Assembly (NCBI RefSeq): GCF_030344915.1
Contig: NZ_CP128233.1
Location: 3,038,001 to 3,102,000 of the forward strand
Direction of reading: 5' to 3'
Length of the DNA: 64,000 nt
Source: Neopusillimonas aromaticivorans
GTDB lineage: Bacteria; Pseudomonadota; Gammaproteobacteria; Burkholderiales; Burkholderiaceae_B
The notes beneath the pieces were generated by a model. That model ran no database searches, was not told the origin of the DNA, and saw only the letters and a list, made by a program, of their open reading frames with translations. Below, in pieces: positions 46,715 to 56,332 of this stretch (within the stretch, counting starts at the first letter, position 1; each line of letters begins with the position of its first letter). The translations under genes and the position numbers were made by a program.

Positions 46715-48228
46715 ACGCTCGCTTCCTTGCTGCTTTTGGTTTGTCACTGGGTATCGCCGCACCGGTCTGGGCCCAGACGAAGGCCGTTATGCCGCCACCC
46801 GGTAGTTTCAGTGTCATTCCGCTAACCCGCACCGATGCCGAAAACAGGGCACCCATTTGGGTCTCGGCGCAGTCGGGCAATGCCAGCCAGGGCAGCAGCC
46901 TCAGTTCTCTTGAAGAGGGTTTATTGAAAGTCGGCGAGAGTGTGACCTATGCTCCGGTCGGCGCCTCAATCAACGAACTTCAGAAGCTGGCAGAGTTACG
47001 TTCCCAAATGATGGAAGAAATAATTAATGAAGCTGTGGAAAACAAGGCGAACGACCCCAATGTCATAAAGTTCACGGAAAAGCTGAAACCAAAAGTAGAA
47101 GGCAGCAAGGCCAAGATCAAAACCGGCCAGAATCTGGACAAGGCCAGCCAACCGTATGACAGCAAAATCAGCCGTGCGCAAGACAGCCTGGACAGTTCCA
47201 AAAAGGCAGGGACTATTCTGTCAAGGTTGGGGAGCTTGCTCGAGATGATCGATATCGTTTCGATAGCTGCTGAAAGTGCAGGCTATCTTGCCGAAGGTGA
47301 CACCACCGGTGCGACAGGCGCCTTCGTGCGAGGCGGTACCAAAAAAGCTGCCGAAGGGGCAGGGGCGATGGCAGGTTCAGTTGTGCCCGGCGGCTCAATC
47401 GTCGGTTCCTGGGCTGGCAACGAGGTGTGGGAAGAAAGTATCAAACCTGTCATTGACAAGCGCGAGGATGATATACGTTTTGAACAGTTGAAGCGCAAAA
47501 CTCTGAAAAAACCATGGTTGATCCCTCAGCAGTACATGGACGATAAAGGAAACGTTCGTGATCTTGAGTTTGATGAATATGTCGATAGCAACACAGGGAA
47601 TATTCGTCGCCGCTCAGCTGAAGATCAGGAAAAATTCGAGCGCGCTGAAAAAGAGGCGTGGTCGAAGCGGAAGGACTGGGAGCGAGTCAAAAAAGACTAC
47701 AAAGCCGGAAAAATCAGCGATGAGGCCCTGAATATGGCGTATCAAACCCAGGACCCTTCGCCAAGAATGAGATCGAGAATCCGTCAGGAAAGCTGCCGCA
47801 AGCGGTGGCACCTAACAATCAACCGGTATCCGGTGACGCGCTTGCGGGGTTGATCCGGTGCAGGTGACGGCGTCGGGGGCACTGACCAGCACCTACGGCA
47901 AAATAAAGGTGGTAGAGACGTATACCTTTACGTTCTGGAATGTGGGTGCGTATTCCACCATGCATGCCAAAGCCCGTTTGAAGGTGTCGTTTTCAAAACT
48001 GTTCGACAGCCACGTGATAGAAGGTACGTTTTCGGGGGGCCAAATGGTGTTGTCAGCATTCTGACAGATGAAGATGGCGTCAAGACATTCCAGCTGCATA
48101 ATGGCACGCACCTGGTCGGCGAGTTCCCGCGAAACACAGGTGATGGCTCAAAGATCGAGTATGTGCTGATGACGCTGCCGGTTTCCAACCCGTCGGCGTT
48201 TGCAAATTGGCCCAAAGACCTCAAGTAG
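46711..48228 (+). CDS. Exported protein of unknown function, second of the pair (frameshifted)
   Basis: Signal peptide MNARFLAAFGLSLGIAAPVW then AQ. A charged helical part (MEEIINEAVENKANDPNVIK, KISRAQDSLDSSKKAG) leads to a glycine- and alanine-rich hydrophobic stretch near residues 185-245 (GAGAMAGSVVPGGSIVGSWA) that could insert in or cross a membrane. A charged stalk follows; after shifts near 47757, 47855 and 48043, a beta-rich C-terminus reads ALTSTYGKIKVVETYTFTFW and VVSILTDEDGVKTFQLHNGT, ending FANWPKDLK. About 505 residues. Glycine-rich hydrophobic centres occur in some secreted toxins, but that is only a resemblance. Confidence 0.55.
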
Positions 48229-48400
48229 TCAGGCGTGAATACCCACGCCGGCTATCTGGCTTGCGGCAGATCAGGAAAATTCAGGCAAATGTGGTGATAT
48301 CACCACCGCCGAAACTATAAAGGGCGGCCCTGTGGCCCGACTCTCCCCCAGCCCGTCATCATTTCGGTGCCAAAGACAGACTGCACCCATTTTCCGCGTT

Positions 48401-49015
48401 TCAGCCCTGCAGCGACAGTATTTTTGCACCGCTGGCCTGAACCAGTTCCGGGTCAAACGTGGCAAATAAAACGACCCGGTTTTTCCCCCAGGCCTTGAAC
48501 TTTGCAGCCAGTGCGCGGCAGGCGCCGGCGTCCAGCCCATCGCTCGGGCCGTCGGCAAGAATGACGGCGGGGTCTCCGATGGCAGCGGCGGCAAGGTAAA
48601 CCTTGCGGCGCATCCCGGTCGACATTTGTTCAAACTGTTTTTCCAGGTGGGGTTCAAGGTCGAGCTGACGTATCCACTCGAAGACGTCAGGACCGATGTC
48701 AACCCCTTTTTCGGCGGCGGTACGTTGCAACAGTTCCTGGCCGGTCAGTACAGGTTCGCTCAGGCAGTCGGCGGGAACCCAGGCGCGCAGTGCGTTGACC
48801 TGCTTATGTTGCCGCGTGATGGAATGCCCGTTGATGAAGACATCGCCGCCGTCAGGCGCAAGCCGCCCTGCGACAATATTCAGCAGGGTTGATTTGCCGG
48901 TGCTTTCTTCATCGCACAAGGCGTAGCAACCCGGCCCCAGATCAAGCGTCAACCCACGGAAAACGGGGTGGCTTCGGTAGCTTTTTTGGAGGTTTTCGAT
49001 GCGTAACATGACCAT
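48401..49015 (-). CDS. ABC transporter ATP-binding protein with degenerate motifs
   Basis: 204 residues: MVMLRIENLQKSYRSHPVFR, Walker A DEESTGKSTLLNIVAGRL, Q-loop-less region, signature MSTGMRRKVYLAAAAI in place of LSGGQ, and Walker B PAVILADGPSDGLDAG, where the catalytic glutamate after the Walker B aspartate is glycine. The lysine and serine of Walker A remain. ATP binding is likely but hydrolysis is doubtful. It follows the PhnD-like gene with a one-base overlap (TAATG); no membrane subunit is nearby. Confidence 0.8.
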   Translation of the reverse strand: MVMLRIENLQKSYRSHPVFRGLTLDLGPGCYALCDEESTGKSTLLNIVAGRLAPDGGDVFINGHSITRQHKQVNALRAWVPADCLSEPVLTGQELLQRTAAEKGVDIGPDVFEWIRQLDLEPHLEKQFEQMSTGMRRKVYLAAAAIGDPAVILADGPSDGLDAGACRALAAKFKAWGKNRVVLFATFDPELVQASGAKILSLQG

Positions 49016-49542
49016 TATTGTAAGCTGGCTCGCGAATCATTTCGGGCTTGGCGAGCGCTCTGGCCCCCCATGACCGTGTTCAGGGGCGCGTAGTCGCTAT
49101 GGTCTGCGGAGACAAGGCCGGTCGCCTGCTGCGAATGGAAATACGCACTCAGGGGCACCTGGTCTTCAAGCATCAGGCGTTTGATTTTAGCCTTGTGTTC
49201 GGCACACACCGTCGGGCCGAACACAAACGGGTCGTAGTGAATGGCTTCTGACCGCCATAAAACGCGCAACGCATCCGGGGCCATTTTTTCTTGTCGGACA
49301 AAATCATCGGCACGCACAAATTCAACCGGCAGGTTCAGGCCTTTGCTCAGGTGTTTGAGCAATGGCCGATACTCCTCAACCAGAACTTCCATACTTTTCT
49401 TCGGAATTACGGCAATGCGCAGATCGTCCTGGCGGCAAACGGGTTCAGCCACCGCCATTGCGGGCGCGTCAAGTGGCTCAGCCAGAGCCAGTCCGGGGAC
49501 ACCCGTCAACAGGAGTAACAACAGCAACAGGCGAAGCATCAT
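49015..49542 (-). pseudogene. PhnD-like phosphonate/phosphite binding protein with internal deletion
   Basis: Signal peptide (LLLLLLLLTGVPGLALA), then DDLRIAVIPKKSMEVLVEEY and RPLLKHLSKGLNLPVEFVRA, the start of a PhnD-type periplasmic binding protein. It jumps to ALRVLWRSEAIHYDPFVFGP and YFHSQQATGLVSADHSDYAP, normally found over 100 residues later. About 110-120 residues of the ligand-binding middle are missing although the frame is kept. 175 residues instead of about 290. Overlaps the EAL gene by 4 nt. Confidence 0.75.
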
Positions 49543-50588
49543 GCGGGCTCGGTAGCGGGTTTGGGTTCTGGTTTACGGGTGCTGGCGGGTGGTGTTGCAG
49601 CCATGAGCGTGGCGGCGTCCGACAGGGCCGTAGCCGGTTGCATGGCATTGAACGTTTCCAGGAATTCAGGAATCTTGTCGGCTGCAACAGGGCGGCTGAA
49701 GTGATAGCCCTGACCGAAATCACACCCTGAAGTTTTCAGGTAAACCAGTTGCTCCCGCGTTTCCACGCCTTCGGCGACCACCTGCAGCGACAGGCGCTTG
49801 GCCAGGGCGATGGTTGACGACACAATCGGGCTGTCGTCGTGGACATTGGACAGTTGGGCAATCAGACCGCGATCGATTTTCAGTTTGCTGATGGGCAGTG
49901 AGTACAAGTGCGCAAAGCCGGCATAGCCCAGTCCAAAGTCATCCAGGCTGATTTCCAGACCCGCCTTCTTGAGTTTTTCAAGGTGCTGGATGGCCAGTTG
50001 CTCGCGGTCCAGAATGGCGGTTTCCGTGATTTCCAGCTCGATCAGCATGATGTGCGAGAGCTGGTCTTTATCCTTTGTCCCTGGTACAGGCAGCAGAATC
50101 GGCATGTGCCACTTTGGGGCTACGGCATTGGGGCCGCTGCTGTCACCTGTGGGCAGAAAGGGGCGAAAACCATGGCGTGCCACCTGATGACGCACCTGCT
50201 CCAGCCAGTGTTCGGGCAGAATGGCGGGCAAGGTGTCATGGCTGTTGTAAATCCATCGACCTTGCGGGGTATACAGGCTCAGGCGCTTGAAAATAGGGTC
50301 TTTGGCCAGGGCCCGCGACAGGTTGTTTTGTTCGCTGGCCAAGGCGATGTTCTCGGCCAGAAACACCTGGCTGACGGCCTTGGAGCGATCCGCCAATTGG
50401 TTGAGATGTTCGGCGATGATCGTGGCAAGGTTCAGGTGTTCGGCCGACTTGGACTCAAGCGCTTCAGTACGGGCCGCACGATGTTGCTGGTGGTCAAGCA
50501 GCCATATGAATGCGACGATGAACAGCCCCATCAGAACAATCGCAGCCTGGATGAATCCAGGCGAAACAGAGGATTTGAGCCGCGTCAA
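49539..50588 (-). pseudogene. Membrane sensor joined to a partial EAL domain (internal deletion)
   Basis: N-terminal membrane helix (FIQAAIVLMGLFIVAFIWLL), a periplasmic sensor part (IFKRLSLYTPQGRWIYNSHD), then a direct jump to LIELEITETAILDREQLAIQ, ISLDDFGLGYAGFAHLYSLP, ISKLKIDRGLIAQLSNVHDD and VVAEGVETREQLVYLKTSGC. The GGDEF region and the first half of EAL, with the E-x-L motif, are missing, while the frame is kept. So cyclic-di-GMP cleavage is not expected. 349 residues, where a full protein would be about 700 or more. Confidence 0.8.
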
Positions 50589-50723
50589 AGTCAGATATCC
50601 GGGTATGCAGATTTACGTGTACCGGATTCTTTCATGCCAACATGACATGATTGTGACGCACTGCTTCTGTGATGACGCGGTGTCAGTGGCGTACCACGTC
50701 AGTGCACGGTCGCGTTGTGGTGC

Positions 50724-52091
50724 TCAGCCAACCTGGAAGGTGGTTTCCGGGTAACGTACCAGGCCTTTATGTTGCGTGCTCAAGCTGTAAATGAGGGTTA
50801 ACGGCCCCAGACGACCCACGAACATCAGAAAAATCACCAGGAACTGGCTGGGGGCTGACAGGGTAGGGGTCAGGTCGCGGCTTAACCCGGTGGTCGTGAT
50901 GGCCGACACGACCTCGAACAGAATGCTGATGAAGGGTGCCGGTTCAAAGAGGGTCATGATCAGGGTGCCGCAAAAGATCAGCGTCGCCATGATCAGCAGC
51001 AAGGCCAGGGATTTTTGTACCGTATCGGCCGAAATGGCGCGCTTGAGCAGGGTGACCTGCGGGCGCTGAAAGATATACGACCATGCTGCTGCCATCAGCA
51101 CAATGAACGTACCGATCTTGATGCCGCTGGCCAGGCTCAGCGACCCGCCGCCAATGAACATGTACAGCATCATGACCAGTGTGGTGCTGTCTTCAAGGCC
51201 GGCGATATCGACACTGTTGAAGCCTGCTGTCCGTGTGCTTACGTTTTGCAGCCAGGCGGCCAGCGCCTGACCCGACAGGCTCAGCGGCTCTAGTGTATTC
51301 GGGTTGTCATATTCCAGCAGCCAGATCAGGGCAAACCCTGTCAGGTTCAGGGCTGCAGTACCCAGCAAAACGATTTTTGTATAGGGCGCCAGCGTTTTCC
51401 AGGCCTTCTTCTGACGAATATCATTGAGCACGGTAAACCCGATGCCACCAATAATGACCAATAGGGTGGTGCCGATGACCAGTACCGGATCGTCGACATA
51501 ATTGGTCAGATGGGTACTGGTGAGTGACATTCCGGCATTATTGAACGCCATGATGCCATGGAAAATGCCCCGGCCCAGGGCGGTGTAAAAGTCGGTTTCC
51601 CGCCACCACCATACGGTGAAAATGCCGATGGCGATGGCCTCGATGGTCAAGGTGATCTTGATGGTGGTGCGCGCGGTCTGGCGTACTGTGGCGATGCTGG
51701 TCTGGTTGAATGCGGCTTGCGCCAGCGCTTGATGTTTGAGACTGATGCGTTTGCCCAGGGCCAGCGCCGTAACAATCGAAAAGGTAATGAAACCCAGCCC
51801 GCCGATCTGTACCAGCACCAGCAAAATGGCCTGGCCTAACGGGGTGTAGGTGCTGCTGATGTCTACCGTGGACAAGCCGGTAATGGTGACGGCCGAGGCT
51901 GCCGAAAACAGTGCGGTTAACGGGCTGATACCCTGCTGGTTGGAAAAGGGCATCCATAGTAACAGCGCACCAACCAGAATCAGTGTGATGAAACCTGCCG
52001 CCAGTACAGCCGGTGGCGAGGCATTCAGGCGCCCGGTGCGCTTGACATGATGGTAATGACGCAGGCTTTGGCGCGGGTCCCAGTTGCGCAT
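50724..52091 (-). CDS. ktrB: Potassium transporter membrane subunit, TrkH/KtrB family
   Basis: 455 residues with paired pore loops in a hydrophobic protein: FSAASAVTITGLSTVDISST, GIMAFNNAGMSLTSTHLTNY, WLQNVSTRTAGFNSVDIAGL and FEVVSAITTTGLSRDLTPTL, each with a selectivity glycine. Passes K+ with help from KtrA. Starts 2 nt after the ktrA stop, so the two are one operon. Intact. Confidence 0.92.
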   Translation of the reverse strand: MRNWDPRQSLRHYHHVKRTGRLNASPPAVLAAGFITLILVGALLLWMPFSNQQGISPLTALFSAASAVTITGLSTVDISSTYTPLGQAILLVLVQIGGLGFITFSIVTALALGKRISLKHQALAQAAFNQTSIATVRQTARTTIKITLTIEAIAIGIFTVWWWRETDFYTALGRGIFHGIMAFNNAGMSLTSTHLTNYVDDPVLVIGTTLLVIIGGIGFTVLNDIRQKKAWKTLAPYTKIVLLGTAALNLTGFALIWLLEYDNPNTLEPLSLSGQALAAWLQNVSTRTAGFNSVDIAGLEDSTTLVMMLYMFIGGGSLSLASGIKIGTFIVLMAAAWSYIFQRPQVTLLKRAISADTVQKSLALLLIMATLIFCGTLIMTLFEPAPFISILFEVVSAITTTGLSRDLTPTLSAPSQFLVIFLMFVGRLGPLTLIYSLSTQHKGLVRYPETTFQVG

Positions 52092-52093
52092 GG

Positions 52094-52747
52094 TTATGAC
52101 AGCATCGGGGCGATGGTTTTCAGGGCGTCAAGCTGGCCGGCCAGAACCAGAATGTCTTTGGCATGCAATTCAAAGGCGTCAGCGGGGTGGAAGTACATGT
52201 CGGCCTTGCGCTTGACGACAAGGATATGAATGTCTTCCTGGCTTTCAACCAGAAACTGCTGGATGGTGGTGCCTTCCAGGCGTGCACCGACATCGATTTC
52301 GACGACGAACTGGCCGTTACCCAGTGAAATGTAATCGTTCACCATGGGGTAGCTCAGGGCTTGCGCGACCCGTATGCCCATTTCTTCTTCGGGGTGAATG
52401 ATGCGGTCGACGCCGAGTTTGTTCAAGATGGTGTGATGGGCACGCGAAGTGGCTTTCACCCAGATTTTCTTGACGCCGGCACTTTTAAGGTGCACCACAC
52501 AGAGCAGACTGGCTTCGAGTTCGGCGCCAATGCCTACCAGAACGACGTCGTAGTGGTCCAGACCCAGTTCTTCGATAGCGCGCCGATCGGTGACGTCGGC
52601 AATCACGGCCTGCGTGAGCTGGTCGGCGTATTTATTGACAAGCTTTTCGTTGGTGTCGACGCCAAGTACGGAATGCCCGAGCTTGACGAGCTCCAGCGAG
52701 GCGGCCGAGCCAAAACGACCCAGACCAATGACGGCAAATTGCGCCAT
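52094..52747 (-). CDS. ktrA: Potassium uptake regulatory subunit, TrkA/KtrA family
   Basis: 217 residues: RCK N-domain with MAQFAVIGLGRFGSAASLEL nucleotide-binding glycines and VIADVTDRRAIEELGLDHYD; RCK C-domain (QFVVEIDVGARLEGTTIQQF, DILVLAGQLDALKTI). Forms an octameric ring that gates KtrB by ATP/ADP or NAD. Intact, upstream partner of ktrB. Confidence 0.93.
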   Translation of the reverse strand: MAQFAVIGLGRFGSAASLELVKLGHSVLGVDTNEKLVNKYADQLTQAVIADVTDRRAIEELGLDHYDVVLVGIGAELEASLLCVVHLKSAGVKKIWVKATSRAHHTILNKLGVDRIIHPEEEMGIRVAQALSYPMVNDYISLGNGQFVVEIDVGARLEGTTIQQFLVESQEDIHILVVKRKADMYFHPADAFELHAKDILVLAGQLDALKTIAPMLS

Positions 52748-52911
52748 GTTGCGCTCCTGTTGAATCAGGTCGCCATTTTAGGCGGTTCGGCGAGTGTTCT
52801 TCAATCGCACATGATTTGCGCAGAGTGATGGTTGTGTGAAAGGTCTGCAGGTTAAGCCTCGAATGTGTTATTTTTAAAAGATTAGGGTTAACCTGCATCA
52901 AGGTCTATTTC

Positions 52912-53991
52912 ATGGTCAATTTGTTTGAGCCGGTTCAGTTCGGCAATCTTTCGTTAAGCAACCGCATCATCATGTCGCCGCTGACGCGTACGCGTGCCGG
53001 CGAAAATCGTACCCCCGATGATCTGGTGCGTTTGTATTACTGCCAGCGTGCCGATGCTGGCCTGATTCTTACCGAAGCCACATCGATTACGGCGCAAGGT
53101 GTAGGCTACCCGGGCACTGCCGGCATCTGGACTAAAGAGCATATCGAAGGCTGGAAGCGGGTCACCGAAGCCGTACACAAGCGCGGTGGAAAAATTGTTC
53201 TGCAACTGTGGCATGTCGGCCGGATTTCCGACCCTGAACTGTTGAATGGCGAAATTCCGGTGGCGCCCAGCGCCATTGCACCGCAGGGGCAGGTTGCATT
53301 GCTGCGGCCCAAACGTGATTACGTGGTGCCACGCGCGCTCCAGACCTCTGAGGTCGCAGACATTGTTCAAGATTTTGCACAGGCCGCGCGCAATGCCAAA
53401 GAGGCCGGTTTTGATGGCGTCGAGGTTCATGCCGCCAACGGTTTCCTTATCGATCAGTTCCTGCACGACGGTTCCAACCAGCGCACCGACCAGTACGGCG
53501 GTTCAATAGAAAACCGTGCCCGCTTTTTGCTGGAAGTGGTGGATGCCTGCTGTGCGATCTGGTCATCGGGCCGGGTAGGCGTACACCTGTCACCGCGTGT
53601 GGGCATTCATTCGATGCACGACAGCGACCCCGCCGCGTTGTTTTCGTATGTGGCCGAACAATTAGGCAAACGTAACCTGGCGTTCATGTTCGTACGTGAA
53701 CCTGAAGGTCCCGAGGCCCTGGCACCCAAAATGAAGCAACTGTTTGGTGGCCCCGTCATTATCAATGGTGACTACACGCTTGAAACCGCACAAAAAGTCA
53801 TCGATCGCGGCGATGGTGATGCCGTGGCGTTTGGCCGGTTGTTCATTGCGAACCCCGACCTGGTGGCGCGTTTGAAGGGTGGTCATGGGTTCAATGAACC
53901 CGACCCCACGACGTATTATGGCCAGGGTGCCCAGGGTTACACCGATTACCCGTCATTGTCGCCGGTTGATTGCGAAGCGACTGAGGGCTGA
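52912..53991 (+). CDS. Old yellow enzyme family alkene reductase
   Basis: FMN-binding barrel reductase: MVNLFEPVQFGNLSLSNRII, MSPLTRTRAG, VLQLWHVGRIS, then the substrate-site pair FDGVEVHAANGFLIDQFLHD and QRTDQYGGSIENRARFLLEV, and the FMN phosphate region GGPVIINGDYTLETAQ and DAVAFGRLFIANPDLV. 359 residues, intact. Reduces activated alkenes, possibly nitro compounds or nitrate esters (NemA-like). A terminator follows. Confidence 0.93.
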   Translation: MVNLFEPVQFGNLSLSNRIIMSPLTRTRAGENRTPDDLVRLYYCQRADAGLILTEATSITAQGVGYPGTAGIWTKEHIEGWKRVTEAVHKRGGKIVLQLWHVGRISDPELLNGEIPVAPSAIAPQGQVALLRPKRDYVVPRALQTSEVADIVQDFAQAARNAKEAGFDGVEVHAANGFLIDQFLHDGSNQRTDQYGGSIENRARFLLEVVDACCAIWSSGRVGVHLSPRVGIHSMHDSDPAALFSYVAEQLGKRNLAFMFVREPEGPEALAPKMKQLFGGPVIINGDYTLETAQKVIDRGDGDAVAFGRLFIANPDLVARLKGGHGFNEPDPTTYYGQGAQGYTDYPSLSPVDCEATEG

Positions 53992-54085
53992 TGGCAAGGG
54001 CTATGGCTATGGCTTGAATGCCTCGGCGTGCTGACTGATCGTCGACCCCCGGCAGTGCACATCGTATAGCCAATCGCTGAAAGTT

Positions 54086-54125
54086 AATGGCGCTATCCCA
54101 TTCTTGCGGGTAGCGCCATTTTATT
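54086..54125 (+). terminator. Terminator after the alkene reductase
   Basis: AATGGCGCTATCCC pairs with GGGTAGCGCCATT, followed by TTATT. It can also end the convergent cheV transcript, because A residues precede it. Confidence 0.85.
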
Positions 54126-54171
54126 CGCCCGTTATTTCAGACGGGAATGTCATTACCCGGCCGGGTGATGA

Positions 54172-55101
54172 CTACTTCATGTAGGCGCCAATGGTGGCGG
54201 CCAGTTTGACCGGGTTGAATTTGTCAATGTAGCCATCGGCGCCCACTTTTTTGCCCAGTTCACGATTCGAGTCGCCCGACAGCGAGCTTTGGATGAATAC
54301 CGGAATACCATCGAAACGTCGGTCTTCTTTGATGAGCTTGACCAGGGTGAAGCCATCCATCTCGGGCATTTCCAGATCAGTCAGGATCACCGTGAGGTGG
54401 TTTTTCAGGTCTTTGCCATGTTCTTCAGCCATGGCAAGCAGCGCATTGTAGGCATCGCGCCCGTTCTCTGCCGAACGGTATGCAACCCCCATTTTCTCAA
54501 GTGTGGACATGATCAGGCCCTGGGCCGTTTTCGAGTCTTCGGCAAAATAGACCAAGTGTGACTTTTCAGTCTCGAGTTTGTTGACTTCGTTCAGTTCCGA
54601 GTCGTGTTCGGTGGGGTTGATGCGCGACAAGATCGCTTCGACGTCGACAATCATGACCAGACGCTCACCCACTTCGGCCACGGCGGTGACCAGGTTACCG
54701 CCCATGGCGGCGGGCGCCGGTTTGACCAGATCCCAGTCAAGGCGAACGATGTCATCGATGCGGTCAACCAGAAAGCCTTGCACATGGTTGTTGTATTCAG
54801 TAATGATCAGGCAATCACGCCGGTCTTTTTGTTCGAGGCCCATGAAAAATGGCAGGTCGATCATGGGAATGATGCTGCCACGCAGCCGCAGCATGCCCAC
54901 CATGCCGGTGCCCTGCGAGTTGGGCAGTTGCGTCAGCGCAGGGGTTTCCATGACTTCGCGTACTTTGAAGACGTTGATGCCATAGCTGTTATAGGTTTTG
55001 GTATCGTCGTCGAACAGTTCGAAGATAAGGAGTTCCAGCTTGTTGGAGCCAGCCAGATTGGTCGTCTCGTTAACCCGGTCAAAATAATCGGAATGGCTCA
55101 T
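54172..55101 (-). CDS. cheV: Chemotaxis protein CheV
   Basis: 309 residues. N-terminal CheW-like coupling domain (ELLIFELFDD, NVFKVREVMETPALTQLPNS, GMLRLRGSIIPMIDLPFFMG), then a receiver domain with the phosphoacceptor in TVILTDLEMPEMDGFTLVKL, acidic pocket FAEDSKTAQG and Lys region DGYIDKFNPVKL. Couples chemoreceptors to CheA and is tuned by phosphorylation. Intact. Implies a motile organism. Confidence 0.95.
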   Translation of the reverse strand: MSHSDYFDRVNETTNLAGSNKLELLIFELFDDDTKTYNSYGINVFKVREVMETPALTQLPNSQGTGMVGMLRLRGSIIPMIDLPFFMGLEQKDRRDCLIITEYNNHVQGFLVDRIDDIVRLDWDLVKPAPAAMGGNLVTAVAEVGERLVMIVDVEAILSRINPTEHDSELNEVNKLETEKSHLVYFAEDSKTAQGLIMSTLEKMGVAYRSAENGRDAYNALLAMAEEHGKDLKNHLTVILTDLEMPEMDGFTLVKLIKEDRRFDGIPVFIQSSLSGDSNRELGKKVGADGYIDKFNPVKLAATIGAYMK

Positions 55102-55217
55102 GGTGCGTGGACTCGTAAAAAAATTGAAAGGGTGCGTAAACGCGGAAAGGGTGTTTTAACGCGGAAAAGGGGTATTTTGACAGCGGCATCGTTATTTCAA
55201 CGTTGTCGTTGATGCCA

Positions 55218-55631
55218 TCAGGCGGCTTTGGGCCGGATAACCTTGAAGGTGGCCGTGGCCTTGACCAGGAGTTCACCGTCTTCGCCCAAGGCCCGCCCCT
55301 CGCAAAAAGCGATGGATTTGCCCATGCGCAGGCAGGTGGCTTCAAAAATGACGGTACCACGGGCCGGGGCCAGAAAGTGCGATGTCATGTCAATGGTCGC
55401 CATGGTGGTTGATGTATCGTTCGCGCGTGCGGCTGCACTGAGCGTCAGGTCAAGCGCGCTCATGAGTGTGCCGCCGTGCACATCGCCCCGGCTGTTGGTC
55501 AGATCAGCCCGCCAGGGCAGGCGTGTGCGGGTCAGCTGCGGGGAAAAATCAAGGGGTACCAGACCGATATACTGCATGAACGGAATGTTCAGACCGAAGT
55601 AGTCGGCACTTTCTTTGGACATCTGCGTCAT
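55218..55631 (-). CDS. PaaI-type hotdog thioesterase
   Basis: 137 residues: YIGLVPLDFSPQLTRTRLPW, SRGDVHGGTLMSALDLTLSA, SHFLAPARGTVIFEATCLRM and LLVKATATFKV. The V-H-G-G-T block and following Asp are the hotdog active site. Substrate probably an acyl- or aryl-CoA. It follows the YqeY gene by 4 nt on the same strand. Confidence 0.88.
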   Translation of the reverse strand: MTQMSKESADYFGLNIPFMQYIGLVPLDFSPQLTRTRLPWRADLTNSRGDVHGGTLMSALDLTLSAAARANDTSTTMATIDMTSHFLAPARGTVIFEATCLRMGKSIAFCEGRALGEDGELLVKATATFKVIRPKAA

Positions 55632-55635
55632 GGCA

Positions 55636-56097
55636 TCAGGACATCAGGCGTTGCTTGACCAGACCCGATACGGCGGCCATGTCGGCGCGACCGGCCAGTT
55701 CGGCCTTGAGAATGGCCATGACCTTGCCCATGGCCGGTGCGCCACTGACACCCTGTGCAGCAACGTCGGCAAGGGCTTTGCCAATGGCGGCATCGAGTTC
55801 TTCGGGGCTGGCTTGTTGCGGCAGGAACTCTTGCAAGACTTCAAGTTCAGCGAGTTCCTGGGCGGCGGTTTCGGTGCGACCTGCGTTTTCGAAGGCAACG
55901 ATGGACTCGCGACGTTGCTTGACCTGTTTTTCAATGATGGCCGTTACATCGGCGTCGGTCAGTTCGCGGCGTTCATCGACTTCTTTCTGTTTGATGGCGG
56001 CCTGCAGAAAGCGCAGGGTACCCAGACGGGCAGTATCTTTGGCGCGCATGGCGGCCTTGACGGCATCAGCGAGGTGTTGCGAGAGCGATTGGCTCAT
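55636..56097 (-). CDS. YqeY/GatB-like domain protein
   Basis: 153 residues: LADAVKAAMRAKDTARLGTL, RFLQAAIKQKEVDERRELTD, YLPQQASPEELDAAIGKALA-like stretch and APAMGKVMAILKAELAGRAD. A helical protein similar to the tRNA-binding tail of GatB; commonly near rpsU/dnaG, not seen here. Function unknown. Intact. Confidence 0.9.
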   Translation of the reverse strand: MSQSLSQHLADAVKAAMRAKDTARLGTLRFLQAAIKQKEVDERRELTDADVTAIIEKQVKQRRESIVAFENAGRTETAAQELAELEVLQEFLPQQASPEELDAAIGKALADVAAQGVSGAPAMGKVMAILKAELAGRADMAAVSGLVKQRLMS

Positions 56098-56332
56098 GGT
56101 GTTTCCTGATTCTGTGATGACAACGGTTTTCTGGTCTGCTTATGAATAGAAACCGTGATCGTATCTGCATTGAAATTTCCCCAACCATTTTAGAGCATGA
56201 TCGTGATGGGTTATGTGTATTTTGGGACGCAGGGACCTGCGTCAAACACCCGAAAGAGGGTTAACTCTTCTTTACACCCGGCCGGTGAGTGCTTCGTATA
56301 TCATGGGTGCCTGTATTTCAGGTTGTTTTTTT

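Noticed and set aside
29090..48300. An att site duplicated from the tRNA-Pro 3' end, and an integrase
   Set aside because: I found no second copy of the tRNA end and no tyrosine or serine recombinase in the window, so integration at the tRNA stays an inference.
55130..55200. FliA-type flagellar promoter before cheV
   Set aside because: Only a poor match (CAAAAT...CCGCGTTAA) next to a short tandem repeat of TTTCCGCGTT; not enough to call.
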